Assembly: GCA_040437565.1 (NCBI GenBank)
Contig: JBDOQK010000008.1
Location: 124,001 to 188,000, forward strand
Direction: 5' to 3'
DNA: 64,000 nt
From: Albugo candida
Taxonomy: Eukaryota > Oomycota > Peronosporomycetes > Albuginales
Under the pieces are notes generated by a model. That model did not search any database, was not told the origin of the DNA, and worked only from the letters and a program-made list of their open reading frames with translations. Below are positions 1 through 11,591 of the stretch, in pieces. Each line of letters begins with the position of its first letter. Position 1 is the first letter of the stretch. A program made the position numbers and the translations under genes.

Positions 1-434
1 AGGTCGATGGAGTTATATATTCTCAGACTATGGCTATGGTCCGCTATGCTTCGATCCTTTCGGGAATCTACCCAACTGATGCGTTGCAAGTTTTGAAGGC
101 TGAATCGGTAATCGGATGCTACGACGAGCTTGCAGGACCAATTGTGGAAATCATGCATCTTATTAAAGATGAAGGCATTAAAGCAGCAAAGACGAAAGAT
201 TTAGTGGAGAAGCAATGCCCCAAGATTATCGGGTATATCCAAAATATGGTGAGTGGCAAGTTCTTCTTGGGTGATAAGATTTCGATCGCAGATGTGGCGA
301 TTTTCAGTATGATTGATGACTATTTGGCTGCAATCAAAGAATTTGACGTTTCCAAATATCCAAAGATACAAAGTATCGTCGAAAATGTCAAAGCTGAACC
401 GAACGTTGCCGAATATCTTAGTAAAAGAGGTTGA
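1..434 (+). CDS. Glutathione S-transferase, C-terminal part (5' end outside window)
   Basis: This is the 3' end of a glutathione S-transferase, a cytosolic enzyme that conjugates glutathione to electrophiles. The frame is open from the left edge; residues before the first Met (VDGVIYSQT) continue into MAMVRYAS, which matches the join where a sigma-like GST thioredoxin domain ends (family pattern 'SxAIxRYLA'). About 143 residues are visible. The all-helical C-terminal domain follows, including FFLGDKISIADVAIFSMIDD, the conserved N-capping and helix segment (G-x-x-x-S/T-x-A-D). The glutathione-binding domain lies outside the window, so the exact class cannot be fixed. The gene runs convergently into COG1, with about 250 bp between the stop codons. 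Confidence 0.85.
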   Translation, partial: VDGVIYSQTMAMVRYASILSGIYPTDALQVLKAESVIGCYDELAGPIVEIMHLIKDEGIKAAKTKDLVEKQCPKIIGYIQNMVSGKFFLGDKISIADVAIFSMIDDYLAAIKEFDVSKYPKIQSIVENVKAEPNVAEYLSKRG

Positions 435-687
435 TTGTAGTGTGAGGGAAGCATACCTCGATAACGTTCAGAGTTGAGTTCTTGACACAGATAAGAGAAT
501 AACGTAAACACATCCTTTTTCTGTTCCGATTGGGTGCATACAACCGTGGTTATCACGTGAAGCAATGTGTCATACAACATTTTACCACACTAAGCTTATC
601 TACTAGTCGGGGTGAAGGCTGCAGTATAAAAAACAGGAGGCTCTCACTGTTCATGTTTATTATGTGAGCTGTTGCACATACGTCTTG

Positions 688-3600
688 CTACCGGTAGAAA
701 ATCTGAGCCATTTGTGACGTGTTCAACATACTCGTCAAAGTGGACGTAACCGGACTCAAAGAGGCGCCACCCTCGTGTCGTTGACAGGTTCCGTTTCCTC
801 TTTTCTGTTGAGTGCCCAAAACTGATTTACAAGAGTATTGTTTCGGTAAGAGTGAAAAACGAGATACTGGTTCTGCGATGTGCACCACAGGCCGAAGATC
901 TTGTGTCTCAGTTACGATTGGTTTCCCCTCTATAGCACCACATGTCATCAAAATAAATTGCGTCTGAATTAGAAGCCTCCTACCAGTTTCACTATTATTG
1001 TTTCCATTTGAAAGTGAGTACAATAACATCCGACATGTGCGGTACCGACAAACCACATTTTCAATTAGCTGCGGGCCCAACAATTCCCAATCCACAGGAT
1101 CCACGAACGTTTGCATACGCGCTACTAGTCGCCTCAACTGAAATAGCTCGGAGGCGCAATTATCTTCCTTTACGTCATCGCACCATCCAAATCGGGTGAA
1201 GTCCGAGTGCCCCAAAGATGCCCGAATAAAATACATATCAAATAAAAGCTGCAAGACGCAACTTTCACCGAAATTCAAAGAGGAATGATGTTTTCGCGCA
1301 TCTTCTAGCTTGGAAATAGCTTCTTCATATACTTTGGCAATCGTAATCGTCACTTGTTCTGCGAAAACAGCATGAAGCGTGTTATTCATTACATCAGTAT
1401 GAACAGAAAGCCGGTCTGAATCGACAATTCGTTGGGCTTGATCCAGTGCAGAGCAACATTTGAACAAGAAACTGGAGACATGCGGTGTCTCGGCCCATGG
1501 AAGCCATACTTTCTCATCAAATGCATTAGTCTTCTCATCATCGGTATGCTTTTCATCAAACGAGCGCTCTTGATCTGATTCTGAGTCCACTTCCGTGTGG
1601 ATTGTGTGTTCTATCCATCCGTCATGAGTCTTTATCCACTCCTGATTTACACATAATGAGAGATTCGTACGGACGAGTGGCGCTAGACTTACAACCTCAT
1701 TTGAAAGACCATACAACTCGCTTTGCAGTCGATCAACCAGCCCATTTATATGTGTATTGATGAAAGTCGTCGCCCATCGTTCGCAGTACCGCCGACCAAA
1801 CTGCTGAAAAATAGTTGCAACAGTTCTGATTCTATATGCTTTTTCCGAGTGCATGGCGACGAGCAGCTGGAACGAATCCCTCGCAATTGCACCGTCATGT
1901 CCAATTTCACCCAGGTTGTGCCAACAGTTTTCCGTATCTATTCGCAAGTCCTGTTGGGCGACAGGTGAGAGGAATCAGTCGCAAAATTCAGATATGATGG
2001 ACAGTACCTTGAACGCATGAACCATGTCCTCCTTTCGCAGCATTTTATCACGAGCGTATGAATCGAAGACCGCTTGGTAGTTCTCAAGAACTTTTTCATT
2101 TCCAGTAATCATGTTTTGATCGTCACGTTCTTCGTAAAAGTCATGGAGTGTCAAGCCATCGCTTAAATAACAGCAATTATAGCCAAGTAGCAGGAAAAGT
2201 AACGCATTGTTTTGCGAAGTCGGATCTTGAGCATTGGAGACTGTATTTTCTACGTGGATTGTGAATTGCAACAAAGCAAGACATACTTCTTTCCTCAAAA
2301 GTTGAGTGAAGTTGAGAGGTGAAAAACATCGCAACTTATCGCGAGTGTTTTCGAGAAGAGTTGTAAACTTGAAAGCTACTTCTGCCGATTGTGAGCCAAG
2401 TGAATTGCTCTCCAGTGAGATGATTGTTGTCGTTATAGTTTTGATCGTATCTTTGAAAGATGAACGAACAATTTTCTGTACTTGAGACGTGAGCAATTCT
2501 ACAAACAAGGACTTGAAAAAATCTTCTGGAGAAGTGAACGAAAATACTCCATTCGTTTCCGCCGCTCGATCAAGCCTCAAGTCGCTTTGATCGGTCCAAT
2601 ATTGCTGAAGAATGACTAATGTGTCTTCCATAAATTCCAACAGCGTTTCTAAAGAAAAATGTTCCTTAATAGAATGTGAAGCCATGCTTTTTATCTAAAA
2701 AAAACCCATCAGATTCAGCCAATATTGAGAAATGCTTACTTTGGACCTTGAAGGTAGCCGAATCGACCCATTCAGCGACAGCCTTATGAAGCTCCTTAGA
2801 AGCTTTCAGAGAAGTCATCTCCTGCTTCAATTCTGGACGGTACACAAAAGCTTGACTGAGAATCCTATTGCCAAACCATATCTCTTGAACGTAAGTAGTT
2901 GTTTGCAACAAAAGCCGCAAAGCTTCATTCAGCTTGTTCGATGAATCAAAGTTTTGTGTCTCGAGAAACAATGCAAGCAGGCTTTTCATATTCATATTGG
3001 GGTCCAATGAAATGATTGCAGCAAGCAGGTTTTCATAAAATACTGCTTTCCTTCGTTTACACTTGAGGAACCTATGGGCATAACTGACAATTCTCTAGCA
3101 CAAATTCTGATCATCAGATAGAAGTGAACACCTCATCATCTCACCTCACGAAATAGCGAGATGCAAGACCACTGCCTTCCCAAAAATGAAAATTGGGCTT
3201 GTTGAGCCTGTACTTGTTCCGAGTGAAACAGCTTCTCAGCTTTAAAGAAAACTTTTGCGGCCTCGAAAGTGTCTGCTGCATCCAAATATTGCCACATCTT
3301 TTCCGGAGCTTGTGCGAGGTACCAAACGCCTTCCTCTTCTTCATCGTTATTGTCGCTCTGCTTGCAATCCTCATTGCCTCCTTCCAGGTCGCTGGGAGTT
3401 AGAAGAATTTTGAGCAAAGCTGCCTGCATCTTTTTCCACTCTAAAGGCAGTTGATGTAGAGATTCTGCAAGACGAAGAGATATGGAGTGCATCTGAATAA
3501 TTTTATCCGCAGATTCGATCAGGTCCTGATACCGGACGCCGATGATAGCGTGCATCTCCTTAACTTTTTTTTCCTTTTCTTTTCTACCGGTAGAATAGTA

Positions 3601-3726
3601 AGTCGATTGAATAAGCCGAAAGGATCAATCTTCATACATTTTGTCTTGGAGAAGATCCTGTGCGTCTGCGATAGACAAACGGCGCAAGAAATGCGCTTCC
3701 TCAATCTCGCCAGTACCTGCTGCCAT
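688..3726 (-). CDS. COG1: Conserved oligomeric Golgi complex subunit 1 (COG1), 5 exons
   Basis: COG1 belongs to the eight-subunit COG tethering complex that guides retrograde vesicles to the Golgi. Exons by position: 3726-3638, 3583-3145, 3094-2747, 2694-2008, 1950-688; they sum to 941 codons plus stop, close to the 980 residues of human COG1. The N-terminal stretch KEMHAIIGVRYQDLIESAD matches the family signature (RQMVGERYRDLIEAAD), and EKMWQYLDAADTFEAAKVFF matches the next conserved helix. Introns 1, 2 and 4 have ordinary donors. Intron 3 (2695-2746) must use a GTCCAA donor to keep the frame; the better-looking GTAAGC seven bases inside the intron leads to an early stop. The start is the ATG at 3726, 53 bp from the divergent BUD32 start. 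Confidence 0.85.
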
Positions 3727-3779
3727 GTTGTCAATTAACCGTTATATACCAGTGTACCGTGATCGAAAGTATTGCATCC

Positions 3780-4705
3780 ATGCTGCTCAGTCAAGGAGCC
3801 GAAGCTGTGAGTTATCATCGTCTTCACTTTTCGTACAGCGCTCATGTACTTCCGCTAAACAGAAATTATACAGGTCGACGTTCGGAGGGCGTGATTGCGT
3901 CATCAAAGAGCGTATTGCGAAACCGTACCGCCTGGCAGTCCTAGATCGAAAACTTAGTCATAGACGGTTGATTCAGGTGTGCATGTATTTGTAGCGCGAA
4001 TTCAATTCTTTATGGTTTAATCGATGTAGGAAGTTCGTTGTTTAATGAAGTGCAAGCAGAACGGGGTAGCCACGCCCTCCATTTACCTTGTAGACGAGAA
4101 CAATGGACGGATATATTTTGAATTTGTATCGGGAAGTACACTCAAAGAATTCCTCTGCAATGAACATGCGAAAGGTTCACTTGACAATGCTTTTGATGAT
4201 AGAGATAGAGTACTTTGATCGGACGTAGGTGGCTGCTATCCGTCTGAAGCGCTGGAAATCGCATACAAGACTGGAGCCATCATTGCCAAAATGCATGAAG
4301 CAAATATTGTGCATGGAGATCTCACTACATCCAATGTCTTGCAGCGGTGTCCGGGAAAGACAGACGTGGTGCGTCCCACTCATGACAGCGTTTTTTCCCT
4401 CTCATTGACTTGGTTCTGAGCAACAGGTTTTGATAGATTTTGGCCTCGCATCTTCGAATCCTCTGCCTGAGGACAAAGCGGTTGATCTTTATGTAATGGA
4501 ACGAGCATTTCATAGTACTCATATCGAGTGTGATGCATTGGTACATATAGTGACGTTATTGGTTCAGGCCGTCTGACGCTTCGCTTATTATTAGATGGAA
4601 GAAGTGCTCCGGGCTTACCGAAAGCATTACTCGGGTGCCGATGCGGTATTTGCAAAGCTGACGCAAGTCCGTCTCCGTGGTAGAAAGCGTACAATGCTTG
4701 GGTGA
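3780..4705 (+). CDS. BUD32: KEOPS complex kinase BUD32 / TP53RK, 6 exons
   Basis: Bud32 (TP53RK, PRPK) is the small atypical kinase/ATPase of the KEOPS complex, needed for t6A modification of tRNAs that read ANN codons. Exons: 3780-3806, 3863-3976, 4030-4174, 4229-4368, 4427-4540, 4595-4705, giving 216 residues, the usual size for this minimal kinase. Visible motifs are GAEAKLYRS (glycine-loop equivalent), VIK with Lys24, HGDLTTSN with catalytic Asp126, IDFGLA with Asp146, [14 protein letters not shown], and the family's C-terminal [11 protein letters not shown]. Exon 1 is only 27 nt, and intron 3 uses a GTTCAC donor. No long open frame marks this gene, so it is easily missed. It is divergent from COG1. 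Confidence 0.9.
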
Positions 4706-4942
4706 TAATCTTAAAAGGTTGTACATACACTCGAGGCGTATCGAGCTTGCAAAACGGTATACATGGTGCAGAGCTTCATTCTGATTATACGGACGAATTC
4801 ATTGTTCCCGCTAATATTTTGCGAAAACTTTTCACATTGTCTACTCAACATAATAATTGTGTGACAAAAGTCGGCCCTGATATTGTATAGCCTCTTCATT
4901 TTTTATCAAAGTATGAAAAGACAAAGGGAGACTGATTTGAAG

Positions 4943-5941
4943 TCATAATTTAGCTCGAATGATTTCTTCGAGTTTCACAATGTCAGCACTGAATCCTCGA
5001 ATTCCTTCCGCGAGTTTTTCGGTCGCCATTGCATCGTCGTTGAGTGCTCGGCGGAACTCCTTTTCATTGTATGATACTTTCTCCCCGCAATAGCTTTCAG
5101 CAGCAGAGTTTGCATCAAGGACACGAGGTACTTCGGAAACGGTCTTAGAAAGCTCCTCCAGGAACGCCGGTGATATTGTCAGGCGATCACAACCTGCAAG
5201 CGCGAGAATTTCACCAGTGTTGCGAAAGCTGGCGCCCATGACAATTGTATCATACCCATATTTTTTGTAGTATTGGAAGATTTTGGTGACCGATACAACA
5301 CCTGGGTCTTCGTGAAATGCGTATTCACTCCTTCCAGTTTTGGCTTTGTGCCAGTCTAGAATTCTACCGACAAATGGGGAAATAAGCGTAGCACCAGCTT
5401 CAGCACAAGCAACTGCTTGTGAGAATCCAAAAAGAAGGGTCATGTTACAATTAATACCCTCTTTTTGTAATTCTTTGCAAGCTTGGATACCCTCCCATGT
5501 ACTCGCAATTTTGATAAGAATTCGTTCTTTTCCGATGCCTGCATCATCGTATAGTTTGATAATTCGGCGTGCTCGTTCGATCGTTCCCTCTTTGTCGAAA
5601 CTCAGCCGGGCGTCAACTTCAGTTGATACGTAGCCAGGAACAATCTTCAGAATCTCGATCCCGAAATTAACCGACATTTTATCAAGCACATGCGCCAAAA
5701 CTTCCTGAGAAGATGTTCCTTCAGCAAGCCCTTTTCCGTAAGCGACGGCGTCATCGACCAAATGTTTATACTGCTCCATAGAGGCCGCTTTGTACAGCAA
5801 AGAAGGATTGGTTGTTGCATCCTGAGGTGTATATTTGGCAATCGAGCCAATATCACCGGTATCTGCCACTACCGTGGTGTACTCTTTCAAGACATCCAAT
5901 TGTGACGTTTGCTTACACTTTTTGGATGGTGTGTTGGTCAT
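4943..5941 (-). CDS. TAL1: Transaldolase
   Basis: Transaldolase moves a three-carbon dihydroxyacetone unit between sugar phosphates in the non-oxidative pentose phosphate pathway. The single-exon frame gives 332 residues, typical of the TalB/TAL1 subfamily. Conserved elements visible are DATTNPSLL near residue 42, [12 protein letters not shown] near 105, and [12 protein letters not shown], where Lys144 is the Schiff-base lysine. The segment [19 protein letters not shown] and the later [10 protein letters not shown] are also family hallmarks. The start ATG at 5941 lies just before a gap-flanking repeat (5929-6179 repeated at 6280-6530), so only the first four codons are duplicated after the gap. 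No organelle-targeting leader is evident, so a cytosolic enzyme is likely. Confidence 0.95.
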   Translation of the reverse strand: MTNTPSKKCKQTSQLDVLKEYTTVVADTGDIGSIAKYTPQDATTNPSLLYKAASMEQYKHLVDDAVAYGKGLAEGTSSQEVLAHVLDKMSVNFGIEILKIVPGYVSTEVDARLSFDKEGTIERARRIIKLYDDAGIGKERILIKIASTWEGIQACKELQKEGINCNMTLLFGFSQAVACAEAGATLISPFVGRILDWHKAKTGRSEYAFHEDPGVVSVTKIFQYYKKYGYDTIVMGASFRNTGEILALAGCDRLTISPAFLEELSKTVSEVPRVLDANSAAESYCGEKVSYNEKEFRRALNDDAMATEKLAEGIRGFSADIVKLEEIIRAKL

Positions 5942-6988
5942 TCTGAGTGTCTACTTGTCGGTCTTTTGGTAAATTGAAAAGTGAGCAACTTGACATCTTA
6001 AAAACTGGAAAGTTTATTTAAAAGATGAAAGCCAATTTCAGACCACGAGTTACCCAAACTTTTGGGGCAAAGACATCACATTTAGGTAGGTTTAGGGACC
6101 AAACCTGGATACGTGTTTGAAAATGAGTTAATGGGAAGAGGTACAGTGTAAAGTATGCAGTTTCGACTGACTTCTGGTANNNNNNNNNNNNNNNNNNNNN
6201 NNNNNNNNNNNNNNNNNNNNNNNNNNNNNNNNNNNNNNNNNNNNNNNNNNNNNNNNNNNNNNNNNNNNNNNNNNNNNNNGTGTGTTGGTCATTCTGAGTG
6301 TCTACTTGTCGGTCTTTTGGTAAATTGAAAAGTGAGCAACTTGACATCTTAAAAACTGGAAAGTTTATTTAAAAGATGAAAGCCAATTTCAGACCACGAG
6401 TTACCCAAACTTTTGGGGCAAAGACATCACATTTAGGTAGGTTTAGGGACCAAACCTGGATACGTGTTTGAAAATGAGTTAATGGGAAGAGGTACAGTGT
6501 AAAGTATGCAGTTTCGACTGACTTCTGGTACCACGACATACTGTTGAGTGTAGCAAGCCGAAATAAATGACCTAACAAATATTCATAGCAACCAAGATTG
6601 TGCAATACATCCAGTTATGCAGAATCTAGTTTCCTTTGTCGAATAAATCTTTATTATTACACGACGAGTAGTCGTGGTTGCGACCTATCTCTCTTATTAG
6701 CTGTGTCATTTTCACGTATTGACTATTGCATTACATCTCAGCCTTTCATTTCCATACAACATTCAACCCGCTGACACAGCACATATCAGGGGGCTTTACT
6801 ATAATTTTTGCAGTTGTGCGTTCCCCTTACCTCACTGAGCTTCTATAGTCTACGTATGGATCACGCCTTGCGCACTCCTGTAATGTCAAATTTAATCGGC
6901 GATGCTACTTACATATTGAATTGCGCATTAAAACCAACACAGAATCAGAATCTGAGCTTATTTGCGCTATTGGCTGCAATACTCCGAA
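5942..6988. other. Intergenic region with assembly gap
   Basis: Apart from the gap and its repeated flanks (about 350 bp of artefact), roughly 700 bp separate the divergent transaldolase and acidic-protein genes. I see no gene here; a 78-codon minus-strand frame at 6369-6605 has no recognisable features. The stretch presumably holds both promoters. Confidence 0.6.
6180..6279. other. Assembly gap (100 N), repeated flanks
   Basis: Exactly 100 N. Sequence 5929-6179 is repeated at 6280-6530 (251 bp), so this is an unmerged contig overlap upstream of transaldolase. Confidence 0.97.
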
Positions 6989-8264
6989 ATGGGATCGAGT
7001 TCTGACGAAAGTACTCAAGTCGTAGAAGAGGAACTAAGTGTCGCGGATGACCAAAGTGTGGACGATAAAGAGAGCCTAGAAAGCGAAGAAAAAAATGGAG
7101 CTGTAGATGATGATGATAAAGAAGAAGGAAAAGAAGAAAACGAGATAAATAGCGGAGAAAACATCACACCAATCTTAGCGATAGAAAAGCCAGTGTCAAA
7201 AGATCAAGAGTCCGATTTCGACTCCGATTCGGACTCCGATTCCACTGTCTCATCCGTCACTCCAGTCGCTACCACAGCATCTAATGATGATGTTGAAGAA
7301 GTAATCGCTCATATTTTATCCTTCGTTTCCTCAAGTGAGGCTAAAGCCTTAAGAGATGGAACTCAAGCATCCGGTCCACCGATCCAGTATCCAGTAGAGT
7401 ACCAAGATCAATTCAAGAGGTTTGGCTTTCAATACCAATTTCATTCAAGACTGATCTCAACTTGTTTTTAAGGAAATTCCGGTGGCCCCTCCACATACGA
7501 AATGTTCGCAATCAAAAGTATGCACTCTCGAATATCTTGGTTGTATGTATGTGGTTACAATCCGCAAGATATTGTTAGCTTTCATCAGGATCCTCTGGAG
7601 ATATTCTCGGACTATGAGCTGATCGCGGATAATGACGCTAGTTTTAATGTGGCTGGAAGGGATTTGAAGATTGTAGCACGCCCGTTGATCGAATGTATCG
7701 CGAGAAATGCATCAGAGTTATCAAGGAAGCGGAAGCGACAGAATAAGGACGAGCCGCAGATCACGATGGAGCCCTCGAAGTTATATGAAATGTCAAAATC
7801 TCTCTTTGAATTCAGTGATCGGCTCCTAGAGACAATGCTCAAGCAAAATGCAACGGCTTTGCAAGGCCGTGATAGTATCTACTCACAGAAGTGCTGGTAC
7901 GATGACCGTTGCTGCGCCTGTCAAAGTAACATTCGTGCTCGACAGGTCTCGTCTTCCAGCGTCCAAAAGACCTGTTGCCAACTGGCGCTTCGTTTTCGAG
8001 CAGCTATGCAGTCCAACTTTTCGATCACAATTGCATCTCGACCATCAACCAATGTTCGATCAAGAGTAAGCTTTGTTCATGCTCTTCTTGAACACACTTT
8101 TAATCATTTGATGTAAATCTCGTCACTGCAGAGCGCTTTGTCGTATTCGAGATCGTATTAGGACACTGTATGGTTTACCATGGATGAAGCAAGATGAGGT
8201 CGACTTCTTTCATTTGCCAGAGAAACGACAAGAAGAATTAAACACAGCATCTAAAAAACGGTGA
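6989..8264 (+). CDS. Unknown acidic protein, 5 exons
   Basis: I do not recognise this protein. Proposed exons are 6989-7419, 7473-7517, 7579-7874, 7960-8065 and 8132-8264, giving 336 residues. The first 110 residues are a highly acidic, probably disordered tail with Glu/Lys runs and an Asp-Ser repeat (DFDSDSDSDSDS). The remainder looks folded: a short helix (EVIAHILSFV), a basic KFRWPLHIRNV stretch, a nuclear-signal-like RKRKRQ, and a C-terminal part with NWRFVFEQL and YGLPWMKQDEVDFF. Introns 1, 2 and 4 are 53-66 nt with clear borders. Intron 3 (7875-7959, 85 nt, donor GTATCT) is the weakest call but is needed to switch frame. Acidic tail plus basic motif suggests a nuclear role; that is inference only. 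Confidence 0.6.
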
Positions 8265-8293
8265 TTAAAGCAGCTATGTCAAAAGTACAAATG

Positions 8294-9958
8294 CTATGTT
8301 TTCAATGGTTTCTTCTTCTTTCCCCTCTTATATTTATCAAAGTACGCTTGGACCCTTTGGTTATAATTTTTATCGCGCTTTTGTTGATTTGCTGTCTTGA
8401 CAACAACTTGCAATACATCTTCGTCTTCCAGCAAATGGTCTTTGCCAACTCGCTGCGGATTGTATTTGGTACTAGTTCCCCAAACGAGAGCGTAATTGAA
8501 GTTATCAAGCATATCCCTGGAGACCTACGTCGTTGCATAAACGATGATTTTAGTTGAGGCTAAGGAAATAGAAATTGTACGCACTGAAAGACAAGCGGCA
8601 CTAATGGAGGTTCCTCTCCTCTCACAAGAAAGCACAACAGGCTCCTTGAATTCCGGTGCCTAAACATTGGAAAGTATCAGTGACGAATGATGGAAGCATT
8701 CAAAGCCTCACTTCTCCTCTTCGTTTTGTGTATACTCGAGTCAGCCCCATGTAGTTCCACATTTTGGCTAGCAATGTATCGAAATTGAGCTGATCATATG
8801 ACACGCGTTAACGGATGCATCAGCGTAAACAAACAAAAAGTACCGCAGGACGGTCTCCATGAGCACACGCAATCACGGTCGAGTTTGGTTTTCGAGCTAA
8901 TCGATCGACGTCTTCGATCGAAATGACATCGATTTTGTTATACACGTACAGACACTTCACGTATTTTCGATTGCCTTCAATGACATCAATCAGATCATCG
9001 GTGGTTGCATCCTCACGGAACAGAACTTCGCAATTGTGAAGCTTGTATTCGTGTAAAATCTTGTACACTGTTTTGTATGGATCATCGCCGAGCTACATCC
9101 ATACAATTCAGTGTAATTTAAAGCAATGACGTCGGATTGTCACACCTTTGTGAGTCTTAAAGTGCTATTGAACGTGACGCCACCTCCGCTTTTTTTTCGA
9201 AAGTATATATCGGGCGGTCTTCGATTGAGTCGTAATCCAACAGTTTCCAACTCATTTTCCAAGATTTCACGGTGACGATTGCCAGCTTCTTGTCCCGCAT
9301 CCAAGACCATCAGAATCATATCTGCCGATTTTGCAACTGCTATCACTTCACGCCCCCGTCCTTTACCATGAGCAGCTCCTTCAATAATCCCCGGAAGATC
9401 CAGCAACTGGCACCATTTTATAAACTTCCTTCACCAAATATAATCGCAGCAGAGTATACCTGAATTCGGACGTCATTGTATATTAAGTTGCCCGGGATAC
9501 AAGTGAGCGTTGTAAATTCGACAGCGCTTGTCTCAGATTCTGTTTCTGTGAGTTGGCTTCAGTTTTATAGTATCAGTAGCATAAAGTATGCAGAATCATA
9601 CTCCAGAAGACCTCAATAAAGTAGATTTGCCGACACTTGGAAAGCCAATTAATGCCACGCGACCATCGCCACTTTTCGCCACATCAAAACCTACACAGAT
9701 CTTCAAGAACTTTTCCGATTGAGTAACAAGATAAGTGGGTACCTTCACCGCCACCACCGCTGGACTTCTCGCCTTCTAATAATTCCGTTCGTAGTTTCGC
9801 GAGCTTTGCTTTCAATGAGCCAAGATGACCCTCTGTTGCCTTATTTTTCTGCGTCCTTTTCATCTCATCCTCTGTAGTTTTTCACTTGTTAGTTCGAAAT
9901 GATTTTTTTACTAAAGTGCAGACATACCGATCTCTTTGATTCGATCTACGATCCCCAT
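8294..9958 (-). CDS. DRG2: Developmentally regulated GTP-binding protein 2 (DRG2), 9 exons
   Basis: DRG2 is a translation-associated Obg/HflX-type GTPase that works with a DFRP partner. Exons (minus strand): 9958-9928, 9871-9743, 9690-9612, 9556-9460, 9406-9146, 9092-8844, 8789-8712, 8659-8585, 8524-8294; they encode 409 residues. Motifs: G1 [10 protein letters not shown]3 [10 protein letters not shown]4 NKID, and the C-terminal TGS domain with [15 protein letters not shown] and LEDEDV. DRG2 rather than DRG1 is indicated by [26 protein letters not shown] and [10 protein letters not shown]. Odd points are a small insert after IACAHG and a lysine-rich tail of about 30 residues beyond the usual end of the family. 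All introns are 52-60 nt. The start is 104 bp from the divergent SAM carrier. Confidence 0.92.
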
Positions 9959-10062
9959 TTTGATTCCCAGTCAATCAATTCAAAGTACCGTGATCAGCGC
10001 ATTTTTTCCGAATTTTTGATCACGATGAATTACATGCACGAATTCTGAAACTATCCAACAGT

Positions 10063-11455
10063 ATGAGCGACAACCGCAGTTTTTTCGTCTCACTCACGGC
10101 ATGTCCTCGTTCTGTAGTGTGCTACTATTTATTCTCAGTTTTATTTTTATTTAGAGCGGTGCGATTGCTGGAACTTCAGTTGATATAACTTTGTTTCCAT
10201 TGGATACGGTAAAAACTCGCTTACAATCATCTCAAGGATTCTGGAAAGCGGGTGGTTTTCGTGGAATATACTCTGGTCTTTCTGCTGCTGCAGCCGGATC
10301 AGCTCCAAGCGGTATTTCCTCACGCTGTTTGTGTCGATCTACTCAGCTTATTGTCAGCATTTAGGCGCACTATTCTTTAGCACCTACGAGACTATGAAGC
10401 GATTGCTGAGCAGCTCATCTCTATCTGGAAAAGAGTCCCATACAACACATATGGCAGCAGCAGCGATTGGAGAAATGGTTAGTGTTGTAAATAGTAGAAT
10501 CAAACGTTGACCGCGAGATTTATGATTACGATAGGCTGCTTGTTCAATTCGTGTACCAACTGAGATTGTGAAGCAGCGACTTCAAACGGGGAGTTATGCA
10601 TCTTTTCAACACGCACTTTTTCAAATACGAACGAGAGAAGGTCTGCGTGGATTCTATTGTGGATATTGGGGAACCGTTGCACGAGGGATTCCATTCTCCT
10701 TTATTCAGTTTCCATTATGGGAAGAGCTTAAGGTACAGAAACGTATCTTGATGCTTGCCTTCTGCCTTTCTCAGTAATCGCTTTGTCCAGAACCGATGGT
10801 CCAGTCACCAGGACAAGCGTGTGAGCTCGGTACAAGGAGCACTTTGTGGTTCCATTGCTGGTGGAGTAGCTGCTTNNNNNNNNNNNNNNNNNNNNNNNNN
10901 NNNNNNNNNNNNNNNNNNNNNNNNNNNNNNNNNNNNNNNNNNNNNNNNNNNNNNNNNNNNNNNNNNNNNNNNNNNTTCAAATACGAACGAGAGAAGGTCT
11001 GCGTGGATTCTATTGTGGATATTGGGGAACCGTTGCACGAGAGATTCCATTCTCCTTTATTCAGTTTCCATTATGGGAAGAGCTTAAGGTACAGAAACGT
11101 ATCTTGATGCTTGCCTTCTGCCTTTCTCAGTAATCGCTTTGTCCAGAACCGATGGTCCAGTCACCAGGACAAGCGTGTGAGCTCGGTACAAGGAGCACTT
11201 TGTGGTTCCATTGCTGGTGGAGTAGCTGCTTCTGTAACTACACCACTTGACGTGGTGAAAACCCGTCTAATGCTGCGGAAGGATCCGAAAGGGCTTACTT
11301 ACAATGGAGCAATCGATACTGCTGTACGCATTTATCGACATGAAGGTCCTGGGCGTCTTTTTGCAGGTGTTGGACCCCGTACATTATGGATAAGTATTGG
11401 TGGATTTGTCTTCTTTGGGATGTACGAGATGGCCAGTGAAGCTCTTTCCTGTTAA
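10063..11455 (+). CDS. SLC25A26: Mitochondrial S-adenosylmethionine carrier (SLC25A26 type), 5 exons, interrupted by gap
   Basis: This mitochondrial carrier exchanges cytosolic S-adenosylmethionine for S-adenosylhomocysteine across the inner membrane. Exons are 10063-10113, 10155-10311, 10365-10477, 10535-10732, and 10791 to 11455. The last exon is split by a 100-N gap with repeated flanks; collapsing the repeat gives 275 residues, matching the family (human 274). All three carrier signatures are present: [20 protein letters not shown] and [10 protein letters not shown]. Close matches to SAM carriers include [32 protein letters not shown] and [17 protein letters not shown]. The intron before NRWSSHQ is 58 nt and ends at 10790. 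The two copies of the overlap differ at 10686 versus 11042. Confidence 0.92.
10876..10975. other. Assembly gap (100 N), repeated flanks
   Basis: Exactly 100 N inside the SAM-carrier gene. Sequence 10620-10875 is repeated at 10976-11231 (256 bp) with one mismatch (G at 10686, A at 11042). Confidence 0.97.
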
Positions 11456-11591
11456 GTCAAAAGAGTAATAGAGTCATATAACATAGAAATTACTTTCAGT
11501 GTACGCAGCACGTCTGTACTCCATATGTTGATCTAACTGTAATTCATAACATCTGGTGATTGGTCTACTATTCGTGCAAAGTCGCGCAATA

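Noticed and set aside
6369-6605. 78-codon minus-strand frame upstream of transaldolase
   Set aside because: It lies in the gap-flanking repeat and intergenic sequence, with no domain or composition signal of a real gene.
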